Assembly (NCBI GenBank): GCA_037349105.1
Contig: JAYJMM010000037.1
Location: 744,001-808,000 of the forward strand
Length of the DNA stretch: 64,000 nucleotides
Source of the DNA: Limnomonas spitsbergensis
Taxonomy: Eukaryota; Chlorophyta; Chlorophyceae; Chlamydomonadales
Reading direction: 5' to 3'
Shown here: positions 28,060 to 59,784 of the stretch, in pieces
Position numbering within the stretch: the stretch's first letter is position 1
Layout of the letters: every line of letters begins with the position of its first letter
The notes under the pieces: model-generated
Database searches by the model: none
What the model saw: the letters and a program-made list of their open reading frames with translations, nothing else
Told to the model about the DNA's origin: nothing
Translations under genes and position numbers: made by a program

Positions 28060-31000
28060 AAAGATCACCCATAGCATTTGGCTCACAAAAGGTCACCCAT
28101 AGCATTTGGCTCCCAAAAGATCACCCATAGCATTTGGCTCCTAAAAGGTCACCCATAGCATTTGGCTCACAAAAGATCACCCATAGCATTTGGCTCACAA
28201 AAGGTCACCCATAGCATTTGGCTCACAAAAGATCACCCATAGCATTTGTCTCACAAAAGGTCACCCATAGCATTTGGCTCACAAAAGGTCACCCATAGCA
28301 TTTGGCTCCCAAAAGGTCACCCATAGCATTTGGCTCCTAAAAGGTCACCCATAGCATTTGGCTCCTAAAAGGTCACCCATAGCATTTGGCTCCCAAAAGA
28401 TCACCCATAGCATTTGGCTCACAAAAGATCACCCATAGCATTTGGCTCCCAAAAGGTCACCCATAGCATTTGGCTCCCAAAAGGTCACCCATAGCATTTG
28501 TCTCACAAAAGGTCACCCATAGCATTTGGCTCCTAAAAGGTCACCCATAGCATTTGGCTCACAAAAGATCACCCATAGCATTTGGCTCACAAAAGGTCAC
28601 CCATAGCATTTGGCTCCCAAAAGATCACCCATAGCATTTGGCTCACAAAAGTTCACCCATAGCATTTGGCTCCCAAAAGGTCACCCATAGCATTTGGCTC
28701 CCAAAAGGTCACCCATAGCATTTGGCTCACAAAAGGTCATCCATAGCATTTGGCTCCCAAAAGGTCATCCATAGCATTTGGCTCCCAAAAGATCACCCAT
28801 AGCATTTGGCTCCCAAAAGGTCACCCATAGCATTTGGCTCACAAAAGGTCACCCATAGCATTTGACTCACAAAAGGTCACCCATAGCATTTGGCTCCCAA
28901 AAGATCACCCATAGCATTTGGCTCCCAAAAGGTCATCCATAGCATTTGGCTCCCAAAAGGTCACCCATAGCATTTGGCTCCTAAAAGATCACCCATAGCA
29001 TTTGACTCCCAAAAGGTCATCCATAGCATTTGGCTCCCAAAAGATCACCCATAGCATTTGGCTCCCAAAAGGTCACCCATAGCATTTGGCTCCTAAAAGA
29101 TCACCCATAGCATTTGGCTCCCAAAAGGTCATCCATAGCATTTGACTCACAAAAGGTCACCCATAGCATTTGGCTCCCAAAAGGTCACCCATAGCATTTG
29201 ACTCACAAAAGGTCACCCATAGCATTTGGCTCACAAAAGATCACCCATAGCATTTGGCTCACAAAAGGTCACCCATAGCATTTGGCTCCCAAAAGGTCAT
29301 CCATAGCATTTGGCTCCCAAAAGGTCATCCATAGCATTTGGCTCCCAAAAGGTCATCCATAGCATTTGGCTCCCAAAAGATCACCCATAGCATTTGGCTC
29401 CCAAAAGATCACCCATAGCATTTGGCTCACAAAAGGTCACCCATAGCATTTGGCTCACAAAAGGTCACCCATAGCATTTGGCTCACAAAAGGTCATCCAT
29501 AGCATTTGGCTCCCAAAAGGTCATCCATAGCATTTGGCTCCCAAAAGATCACCCATAGCATTTGGCTCCCAAAAGATCACCCATAGCATTTGGCTCACAA
29601 AAGGTCACCCATAGCATTTGGCTCACAAAAGGTCACCCATAGCATTTGACTCACAAAAGATCACCCATAGCATTTGGCTCCTAAAAGGTCACCCATAGCA
29701 TTTGGCTCACAAAAGGTCACCCATAGCATTTGACTCACAAAAGATCACCCATAGCATTTGGCTCACAAAAGGTCACCCATAGCATTTGGCTCACAAAAGG
29801 TCAACAATAGCATTTGACTCACAAAAGATCACCCATAGCATTTTGCTCCTAAAAGGTCACCCATAGCATTTGGCTCCCAAAAGATCACCCATAGCATTTG
29901 ACTCACAAAAGATCACCCATAGCATTTGGCTCACAAAAGGTCACCCATAGCATTTGGCTCACAAAAGGTCACCCATAGCATTTGGCTCACAAAAGATCAC
30001 CCATAGCATTTGGCTCCCAAAAGGTCACCCATAGCATTTGACTCACAAAAGATCACCCATAGCATTTGGCTCCTAAAAGGTCACCCATAGCATTTGGCTC
30101 CCAAAAGGTCACCCATAGCATTTGGCTCCCAAAAGATCACCCATAGCATTTGGCTCCCAAAAGGTCACCCATAGCATTTGGCTCCCAAAAGGTCACCCAT
30201 AGCATTTGACTCACAAAAGGTCACCCATAGCATTTGTCTCACAAAAGGTCACCCATAGCATTTGGCTCACAAAAGGTCACCCATAGCATTTGGCTCACAA
30301 AAGATCACCCATAGCATTTGGCTCACAAAAGGTCACCCATAGCATTTGGCTCCCAAAAGATCACCCATAGCATTTGGCTCCTAAAAGGTCACCCATAGCA
30401 TTTGGCTCACAAAAGATCACCCATAGCATTTGGCTCACAAAAGGTCACCCATAGCATTTGGCTCACAAAAGATCACCCATAGCATTTGTCTCACAAAAGG
30501 TCACCCATAGCATTTGGCTCACAAAAGGTCACCCATAGCATTTGGCTCCCAAAAGGTCACCCATAGCATTTGGCTCCTAAAAGGTCACCCATAGCATTTG
30601 GCTCCTAAAAGGTCACCCATAGCATTTGGCTCCCAAAAGATCACCCATAGCATTTGGCTCACAAAAGATCACCCATAGCATTTGGCTCCCAAAAGGTCAC
30701 CCATAGCATTTGGCTCCCAAAAGGTCACCCATAGCATTTGTCTCACAAAAGGTCACCCATAGCATTTGGCTCCTAAAAGGTCACCCATAGCATTTGGCTC
30801 ACAAAAGATCACCCATAGCATTTGGCTCCCAAAAGGTCACCCATAGCATTTGGCTCCCAAAAGATCACCCATAGCATTTGGCTCACAAAAGTTCACCCAT
30901 AGCATTTGGCTCCCAAAAGGTCACCCATAGCATTTGGCTCCCAAAAGGTCACCCATAGCATTTGGCTCACAAAAGGTCATCCATAGCATTTGGCTCCCAA

Positions 31001-32540
31001 AAGGTCATCCATAGCATTTGGCTCCCAAAAGATCACCCATAGCATTTGGCTCCCAAAAGGTCACCCATAGCATTTGGCTCACAAAAGGTCACCCATAGCA
31101 TTTGACTCACAAAAGGTCACCCATAGCATTTGGCTCCCAAAAGATCACCCATAGCATTTGGCTCCCAAAAGGTCATCCATAGCATTTGGTCTCCAAAAGG
31201 TCACCCATAGCATTTGGCTCCTAAAAGATCACCCATAGCATTTGACTCCCAAAAGGTCATCCATAGCATTTGGCTCCCAAAAGATCACCCATAGCATTTG
31301 GCTCCCAAAAGGTCACCCATAGCATTTGGCTCCTAAAAGATCACCCATAGCATTTGGCTCCCAAAAGGTCATCCATAGCATTTGACTCACAAAAGGTCAC
31401 CCATAGCATTTGGCTCCCAAAAGGTCACCCATAGCATTTGACTCACAAAAGGTCACCCATAGCATTTGGCTCACAAAAGATCACCCATAGCATTTGGCTC
31501 ACAAAAGGTCACCCATAGCATTTGGCTCCCAAAAGGTCATCCATAGCATTTGGCTCCCAAAAGGTCATCCATAGCATTTGGCTCCCAAAAGGTCATCCAT
31601 AGCATTTGGCTCCCAAAAGATCACCCATAGCATTTGGCTCCCAAAAGATCACCCATAGCATTTGGCTCACAAAAGGTCACCCATAGCATTTGGCTCACAA
31701 AATGTCACCCATAGCATTTGGCTCACAAAAGGTCATCCATAGCATTTGGCTCCCAAAAGGTCATCCATAGCATTTGGCTCCCAAAAGATCACCCATAGCA
31801 TTTGGCTCCCAAAAGATCACCCATAGCATTTGGCTCACAAAAGGTCACCCATAGCATTTGGCTCACAAAAGGTCACCCATAGCATTTGACTCACAAAAGA
31901 TCACCCATAGCATTTGGCTCCTAAAAGGTCACCCATAGCATTTGGCTCACAAAAGGTCACCCATAGCATTTGACTCACAAAAGATCACCCATAGCATTTG
32001 GCTCACAAAAGGTCACCCATAGCATTTGGCTCACAAAAGGTCAACAATAGCATTTGACTCACAAAAGATCACCCATAGCATTTGGCTCCTAAAAGGTCAC
32101 CCATAGCATTTGGCTCCCAAAAGATCACCCATAGCATTTGACTCACAAAAGATCACCCATAGCATTTGGCTCACAAAAGGTCACCCATAGCATTTGGCTC
32201 ACAAAAGGTCACCCATAGCATTTGGCTCACAAAAGATCACCCATAGCATTTGGCTCCCAAAAGGTCACCCATAGCATTTGACTCACAAAAGATCACCCAT
32301 AGCATTTGGCTCCTAAAAGGTCACCCATAGCATTTGGCTCCCAAAAGGTCACCCATAGCATTTGGCTCCCAAAAGATCACCCATAGCATTTGGCTCCCAA
32401 AAGGTCACCCATAGCATTTGGCTCCCAAAAGGTCACCCATAGCATTTGACTCACAAAAGGTCACCCATAGCATTTGTCTCACAAAAGGTCACCCATAGCA
32501 TTTGGCTCACAAAAGGTCACCCATAGCATTTGGCTCCCAA
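28060..32540. repeat. 2,240-bp (80-unit) recent tandem satellite duplication
   Basis: Two blocks, about 28060-30300 and 30301-32540, carry the same unit order including the odd AACAATAG unit at 29803 and 32043. I noticed only a handful of differences: GGTCTCC near 31189, AATGTC near 31700, TTTTGCTCC near 29841 and one ACAAAA/CCAAAA change. This is the youngest large duplication in the array. Confidence 0.85.
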
Positions 32541-33908
32541 AAGATCACCCATAGCATTTGGCTCACAAAAGGTCACCCATAGCATTTGGCTCCCAAAAGG
32601 TCACCCATAGCATTTGGCTCCCAAAAGGTCACCCATAGCATTTGGCTCACAAAAGGTCACCCATAGCATTTGGCTCCCAAAAGATCACCCATAGCATTTG
32701 GCTCCCAAAAGGTCACCCATAGCATTTGGCTCACAAAAGGTCACCCATAGCATTTGGCTCACAAAAGATCACCCATAGCATTTGGCTCCCAAAAGGTCAC
32801 CCATAGCATTTGGCTCACAAAAGGTCACCCATAGCATTTGGCTCCCAAAAGGTCACCCATAGCATTTGGCTCACAAAAGGTCACCCATAGCATTTGGCTC
32901 ACAAAAGGTCACCCATAGCATTTGGCTCCCAAAAGGTCACCCATAGCATTTGGCTCACAAAAGGTCACCCATAGCATTTGGCTCCCAAAAGGTCACCCAT
33001 AGCATTTGACTCACAAAAGGTCACCCATAGCATTTGACTCACAAAAGGTCACCCATAGCATTTGGCTCCCAAAAGGTCACCCATAGCATTTGGCTCCCAA
33101 AAGGTCATCCATAGCATTTGACTCACAAAAGATCACCCATAGCATTTGGCTCACAAAAGGTCACCCATAGCATTTGGCTCACAAAAGGTCACCCATAGCA
33201 TTTGACTCACAAAAGGTCACCCATAGCATTTGACTCACAAAAGGTCACCCATAGCATTTGGCTCCCAAAAGGTCACCCATAGCATTTGACTCACAAAAGG
33301 TCACCCATAGCATTTGGCTCACAAAAGATCACCCATAGCATTTGACTCACAAAAGATCACCCATAGCATTTGACTCACAAAAGATCACCCATAGCATTTG
33401 GCTCACAAAAGGTCACCCATAGCATTTGGCTCACAAAAGGTCACCCATAGCATTTGACTCACAAAAGGTCACCCATAGCATTTGACTCACAAAAGGTCAC
33501 CCATAGCATTTGGCTCACAAAAGTTCACCCATAGCATTTGGCTCACAAAAGATCACCCATAGCATTTGGCTCCCAAAAGGTCACCCATAGCATTTGGCTC
33601 CCAAAAGGTCACCCATAGCATTTGACTCACAAAAGATCACCCATAGCATTTGGCTCACAAAAGGTCACCCATAGCATTTGACTCACAAAAGGTCACCCAT
33701 AGCATTTGGCTCACAAAAGTTCACTCATAGCATTTGGCTCACAAAAGATCACCCATAGCATTTGGCTCACAAAAGGTCACCCATACATACAGGTGACTGC
33801 GTAGACTTTGTAACAACCACCACCAACCACCCATTAGCGTTGAAGAGAGTGGCCAGTCAGTTAAGTGGAATGAAGCTGTCGCGCTGTTTGCTTCTCCTGT
33901 GTGTTCAG

Positions 33909-55126
<21,218 letters not shown>

Positions 55127-55237
55127 CTCAGAGCTGCAAGCTGGCATCACGCTCCCCTGACGCCAGTGCATCTGCTGCTACCCTGCTGCTGCAAACACTG
55201 CAGGGTGGCGTAATTCAAGGGGTGACGACGCTAGGTG

Positions 55238-55598
55238 TTGGGCAGCGATCTACTCATGGCTCTTATGGACCCTCCTGGTCCCTTTGGTCATCAAGAGGGC
55301 AGCGATCTACCCATGGCTCTTATGGACCCTCCTGGTCCCTTTGGTCATCAAGGGGGCAGCGATTTACCTGTCGCTCTTCTGGACCCTTCTTGTCCCTTTG
55401 GTCATCAAGAGGGCAGCGATCTACCACTCGCTCTTCTGCATCCTTCTGGTCCTCTGATTAATAATTATCAAGATGGCAGCGATCTACCTGTCGCTCTTCT
55501 GGACCCTCCCAGCCCATCCCCTCTGATGATAAAGATGGTAGCAATGTACCTCTCGCTCATCTGGACCCTCCCCGTCCCTCTGATCATCGAAAGGTCAA
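55238..55598. repeat. 57-bp tandem repeat, six copies, probable 3' UTR
   Basis: Copies start with GGCAGCGATCTAC near 55241, 55298, 55355, 55412, 55475 and 55537. Spacing is 57 bp for the first four, then 63 and 62 bp. The period is 19 codons and all three forward frames are open through the first three copies. It directly follows the predicted stop of the coiled-coil gene. Confidence 0.9.
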
Positions 55599-56707
55599 AG
55601 ATGCGTCCCTTCTGACATAGATTTGAATTTGTATGCAGCTGCTCGTCATGTTGTATTTCGCGGTTTGTTAGGATTTATTATCATTTATTGTTTGGGGCTG
55701 AACTGACTTAACACATAAAAGACAATGCACCTGCTTATGATCACCTATCAGGGCTCATAGCATGTACTTGTTGATTTCAATGGTGTTAATTCCTTGGCTC
55801 TGTATATGTGTGAAGGGTGCCTATGTCGGGTTTTCTGTCTTCAGTAATAGCTTGGGCTCAATAGTGTTGATTCCATTGGCTCAGTTTCTGTTTGACGGGC
55901 GCCTATGTCGGGTTTTCTGTCTATTTCGAGTTATGGCTTGGGCTTAGTGGGGTTGGGGAGTGAGTATCAGGGGGTATGTATGGTTCGTTCAATTAAACTT
56001 TCATGTGGTTGTGAAACACATGGCTGTTCCTGTTGCCTGCCTGCCTATGACCTGGATTCAGATCCAGCTTTGACTCTTTGCCATCAAGGTGTTTGCTTCT
56101 TCATAGTGGACTTGGTAACGGCTAAGATGTGGCCTCGAATGCTTGGGTGTTCCCTTTGTTCCTTCCCACGTCCCATGGGGGGCATATGTCCATTTATTTC
56201 CCGTGGGCATAGCTCACAGCGGGCACCTGTGCCATGGATGTAACATGCTGGCGCTTGCATGTAACCATCCTGGCGCCAATGCCCCCCTTAATTCCCAAAC
56301 CTAGAGAACATACATTTATATAAATATGTGTGGCCACGAAAGGTGCAGCTACAAGTGGATTTTTATGTACTGGTACCAAACAGCTAACCGGCATCAATCT
56401 ACCACAAATATAATCCTGCTTGAAAATCTGTTGCATAGTTTTCGAAGCCCGCGACTGCATGCTTGTGACAACACAACGAAACAAGCAGAAAAACGAAAAA
56501 TTATCAACAGAATAGGCAGGTTACAGGCAGCTTCCATGCAGCTTCCCGCACTCACTCAGGGACACAAATTGTAGGATCCGTACTGAATGAACCAAAGACC
56601 TAGCCAAGCCTGGGGAAAGAAACTCCCTCTCACATGGGGCACAGGAGTGACAGAGGCAGCGCAGCATAGGCCAAGGCCACATCCAGCCACACATTCAAGA
56701 ACTGCGC
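55599..56707. other. Intergenic region between convergent genes
   Basis: Apart from the 81-bp duplication I see no gene, RNA or promoter. It should contain the 3' ends of the + strand coiled-coil gene and the - strand J-domain gene. Confidence 0.5.
55779..55940. repeat. 81-bp tandem duplication
   Basis: AATGGTGTTAATTCC at 55779 and AATAGTGTTGATTCC at 55860 head two copies that share GCCTATGTCGGGTTTTCTGTC. The second copy is diverged. It lies between the convergent genes. Confidence 0.8.
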
Positions 56708-57023
56708 CTACCTCCTCCCCCTACTCCTGTTCTTTCCCTTCTTTGCGGAGCGTCGGGGTGAAGTCCCTCTGCGGCCGCTGCTGGTGCTGGTACCAGGTGG
56801 TGGCTCTTGAAATGATGTAGATGTGCCGGCAGAGGCCCAGCGGTTGCTGGCGGAGGGGAAGAAGGGTTCTGGCGGTCTCGATCTCATGGCGGAGGGCGGG
56901 CCGCCCATCCCCCACATGCCAGGCATGCCGCCCATGCTGCCCATGCTGTGAGACCCTGTAGGCCTGCCGCCCATGCCCCTTCGGGAGGTAGAGAAGGAGA
57001 AGTGCCCAGGGCCGCTGCTGAAC
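56708..57023 (-). CDS. J-domain gene, last exon (Gly/Met/Ser-rich, basic tail)
   Basis: After the acceptor CCTGCCGCAG, one base and 104 codons lead to TAG. Composition shifts from FSSGPGHFSFSTSRRG through repeated GMGG/GSMGGM to a proline/serine linker and the basic end KKGKNRSRGRR. GC-rich third positions favour this frame over the two other open frames. Confidence 0.6.
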
Positions 57024-59784
57024 CTGCGGCAGGGGGGGAGGAAGGTGGACGCCCACAGTTACTTGGTTGTTGCGGAGGATATGCTGCAGCCTGAAAGATG
57101 TGGCTGAATGAAACGAGTGTTAGATGAAAGCCGTGACCTGATGACAATCCCTCTTTTAATCCCGTCCCCTTCCCCGTGATGGTACATGTCTCGATTTTGG
57201 CAGTATTTCAATGTTTTTAGCTGACAGGGGGGGCCAAAAGGCCACTTGCATAGCCTTGAGCCTTGGCCTGAGCCTATAGACACTTTCAAAATGTATCAGT
57301 GTGAAGTGGTGTGTGCCCACTCGGCCATCGAACAGGTCAGAGAACAAGGGTGTCCTACTAAATACGAGTCAGAAGACTGAAGTCAACACAGCATTGCATG
57401 TTTTCGTTAGTGTCAACTAAAAACAGCTACACAACCACCATCGGTCAGGAGGACCTGGTGCAGCAGGCCCTGCTGCTTGGGCTCATTTGAACAAAACTAC
57501 CGTAGACGCTCTTTACGCACAAAATTTATGTTGTTTTGCCGTCGCGCCTTATGAAGACCCCAACTTATCCGGAAAACACCACTTTTGGGACGACACAAAA
57601 AGTTCTCCAGTGAAGCACGCTTTAGCGCAGAACTATATTCATTTCTCGTTCGCGGAGGCAAAACAATTATACGGTAGGTTTGCTTTAACTTGGACCAGTA
57701 GTGGTCTAGGCTCATCAGCCTGCAAAAGGTGATGCGGTGCAGAAAACAATCAATGTTGGTAGTATTACTGGCAATCACTGGCCGCGGCCAGGGGATTTCA
57801 AGCTTTATTCCTCTGGGCCTTCTGCTATCCAGGACTGCTCATCAGCCTGAAGAAGGTGATGCAGTGCACAAAACAATCAAGGGATTTCAGGCTTTATGCT
57901 TTTTGGCTTAGTTATTTAGCTATCCAGGTCTGCTCACATCATGTCTTGGAACATGTCTGCGAAAAACATGTCCATCATGTTCCTGGCAAAGAAGTGCCCG
58001 TGACAGAAGTGGTGGAAGTCATCGTCATCCTCCTCCTTGAAGCTGCCCTCCTCAGAGTCATCGTCACCATCCCCTTGACCATCTGTCAGTCTTTGCAGGG
58101 CAGCAGGGGATGCGTCTGGATTGTTTGGATCTTAAAAGTAGGAAGGCAAGAACAAATGGAATGCAACCACACGACTGAAGTTCAAGAATCAGGGTACGTC
58201 TCAGGGTGGGGCAAGGCCGTGTGAGGCTCAATACATCAGGGGACAGCAGGACCAGCCTGAGGCATATAGCTAGCGGTGAGCGAATCGCGTTCCGGTCACA
58301 CTTCTGAAGCAAGACCCTAATCAGCAAAGTTCCAGTTCTGGATTTGTTTATTTCAAACGCTCAAATTTACAGGACCTTCAATGTTGAGCAAGCTGCGCTG
58401 TTCCCTTCACTCCCAAGCACGACCTGAAGGAGGGGTGTTCGAGATTTCTGCCTAACTGAACTCACTTTGCATAGGCTGCCCCGACTCGTTTGAACTTCTC
58501 AGCGCTGTCCTCACTGCCTTCGTTTTTGTCAGGGTGATGAGCAAGGGCCATACGCTTGAACGCAGACTTGACGGTGGATGCGTCAGCGTCCTGCTCGGTT
58601 CATAAAGCAGTCGCAAAAGTTCTTAAAAGCAAATTTAAAGTGTATTTCTAGACGGCATGGCGTGCCTGAGGCTGTGAATTGATATTTTCAGCCGGCCAGC
58701 AGTTAGGATTGCAATGAATGACAATCCTAAGGGATCATTTGAAACTGCAAGTAATTAAAACCCAGCCTTTGCTTTAGAGCAAGCCACGTGGGTGGGATGC
58801 AACAGGGTGGGTGGAGGCAAGGACCTATCCTCCAGGAGATGAGATATTTTTGTCAAGCAACGTGAGGGTATCTAGAAGGATATCAAAACTCAGGGATTAT
58901 GCAGGGGGGCAAAGTAAAGAAATTAGGTACACAGAGGTGTATTTGCTTTTAACATGCTTCAATGTCCGATACAATGAAGAGTGTGAAGCTCGTTCAAGTT
59001 ATTTTCAACCTCGCACAGAGCAACGCAGTCAAAGTATTCGGCATCAGGACACAGTGTACTTGAAGTCCAATTCAAACTCGAGAGGAGCGATGCTGATACA
59101 GATAGAGGCGAAGGACTCATGCAATAGCGACTGGATTGTCGTCTTGCAATAACAGCAGCAGGAAGAAAGAAAGAAAGCTCCCTCTGCAGGGCCAGTGAGG
59201 GTTCAGGGAACAGATCAGCATGGGCCCAGGCTGTGTATGCGCTGTTACAGGATGATATCAGTCAGGGGAGATGCGAGATTGCAGCAGGGGCCATGCGAGA
59301 GATACCAAATAAATCCTGTACATCGTAGTTAATGGCCGGGACATCTATCCCAAGCATGATGCCAGATTTCAAATTTCAGACAGTATGAATAGGAAGGCAG
59401 GGCTCATCATTGGGGGCAAAATTACAGTCAACATTCGATTGGCAGCCAGGGCTCTTTTTCGATTGCGCCTGTCGTTTGTTGCGTGAATAAGAGGGGAAGA
59501 AATGAAGAATGTCGTTGGTGATCAAAATTCCCAGCCAATACCAAGAGAATGAAGCAGCCGTGTTTTAGTTTAGTTTTAAAGGTACTAAAGCCCTGCACTG
59601 CAGCTGCAGGTTGAACGATGGACAAAATGCAGGGGGCTAGGTCATATATTCTTGTGCCGCGGGTGCCCACAGCCCCACGAAATGTTTACATCGGCAATCA
59701 CTGGACACTCTGCAGAATCGAACTAAACGCATTTACCTGGGAAACCTCGAGAACCGCCCTGGCCTCTTCATGGGTCAGCTTCAT
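56708..59784 (-). CDS. J-domain (DnaJ/HSP40-type) co-chaperone, at least five exons
   Basis: On the - strand I read exons 59784-59737, 58590-58466, 58130-57938, 57083-57063 and 57023-56708. The start gives MKLTHEEARAVLEVSQ, joined in phase to DADASTVKSAFKRMALAHHP and DKNEGSEDSAEKFKRVGAAYA. This is helices I to III of a J domain with the invariant HPD. J domains stimulate Hsp70 ATPase. A later exon is acidic (DGDDDSEEG, KEEDDDD) and ends in Met/Phe-rich MMDMFFADMFQDM. The tail begins KFSSGPGHFSF, is rich in Gly, Met and Ser, and finishes AKKGKNRSRGRR, a possible nuclear or nucleic-acid-binding signal. Exons 2 and 3 do not join in phase, so at least one exon covering the end of the J domain remains unplaced between 58131 and 58465. 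The J domain is secure; the 21-nt exon is a guess that restores phase. Confidence 0.7.
57500..57674. mobile_element. Short MITE-like element with TA-flanked CCGTA ends
   Basis: It starts CCGTA after TA (57498-57499) and ends TACGG before TA (57675-57676). The end sequence and TA flanks match those of the 678-bp element at 46445, but the inverted repeat is only about 5-7 bp, so chance cannot be excluded. It lies in an intron of the J-domain gene. Confidence 0.35.
57711..57940. repeat. Tandem duplication of intron sequence abutting the acidic exon
   Basis: GCTCATCAGCCTG, AAAGGTGATGC and AAAACAATCAA recur near 57710 and 57838. GGGATTTCAAGCTTTAT and GGGATTTCAGGCTTTAT recur near 57791 and 57880. 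CTATCCAGGACTGCTCA and CTATCCAGGTCTGCTCA follow both, the second at the exon's donor. The period is roughly 90-130 bp. Confidence 0.7.
57938..58130 (-). CDS. J-domain gene, acidic exon
   Basis: Entered after the acceptor TTTTAAG, the open frame reads PNNPDASPAALQRLTDG, then acidic DGDDDSEEG and KEEDDDD, then His/Phe/Met-rich residues. It leaves at donor GTGAGC; ignoring that donor gives an immediate TGA at 57936. The required upstream phase differs from exon 2, so an exon is missing between them. Confidence 0.6.
58466..58590 (-). CDS. J-domain gene, exon 2 with the HPD motif
   Basis: Forty-one codons plus two bases run between the - strand acceptor CCGAGCAG and the consensus donor GTGAGT. It encodes AFKRMALAHHPDKNEG, with the His-Pro-Asp needed for Hsp70 stimulation, then KFKRVGAAYA. 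Confidence 0.85.
58591..59736 (-). other. Intron 1 of the J-domain gene
   Basis: A 1,146-bp GT-AG intron on the - strand. A 113-codon + strand frame at 58811-59152 starts only at GTG and has no recognisable features, so I leave it unannotated. Confidence 0.55.
59737..59784 (-). CDS. J-domain gene, exon 1
   Basis: Sixteen codons from ATG to CAG before the donor GTAAAT. They encode MKLTHEEARAVLEVSQ, which corresponds to helix I and the loop of a J domain, so the J domain is at the extreme N-terminus. Confidence 0.75.

Larger units (their letters stand above)
1..33785. repeat. 28-bp satellite array, about 1,206 units
   Basis: The unit is ACAAAAGGTCACCC followed directly by ATAGCATTTGGCTC. Units start at 28k+1 at every point checked (9241, 16801, 22681, 28141, 32761, 33741), so there is no net insertion or deletion across 33.7 kb. 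Variation is confined to a few positions: AC/CC/CT at the unit start, GGTC/GATC/GTTC, CACCC/CATCC, ATAGC/ATATC/ATCGC/ATAAT, and TTGG/TTGT/TTGA before CTC. The unit contains no CpG; only the rare ATCGC variant creates one. The array ends abruptly in the middle of a unit at 33785 and continues past the left edge. Every unit carries a TAG that closes one frame per unit, so it is not coding. Function is unknown; a satellite block or an intronic expansion are both possible. Confidence 0.98.

Noticed and set aside
1..33785. CRISPR array or phage-like direct repeats
   Set aside because: Units are contiguous with no unique spacers and there are no cas genes. The context is a eukaryotic, intron-containing locus.
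1..33785. Calling the satellite a centromere or telomere-proximal block
   Set aside because: Higher-order structure is suggestive, but there is no chromosomal position or chromatin evidence, and an expressed-looking gene directly abuts it.
57487..57732. 81-codon + strand frame
   Set aside because: It overlaps the small inverted-end element and an intron of the J-domain gene, and nothing in it is recognisable.
58811..59152. 113-codon + strand frame inside intron 1 of the J-domain gene
   Set aside because: It starts at GTG, has no recognisable motif and lies antisense in an intron.
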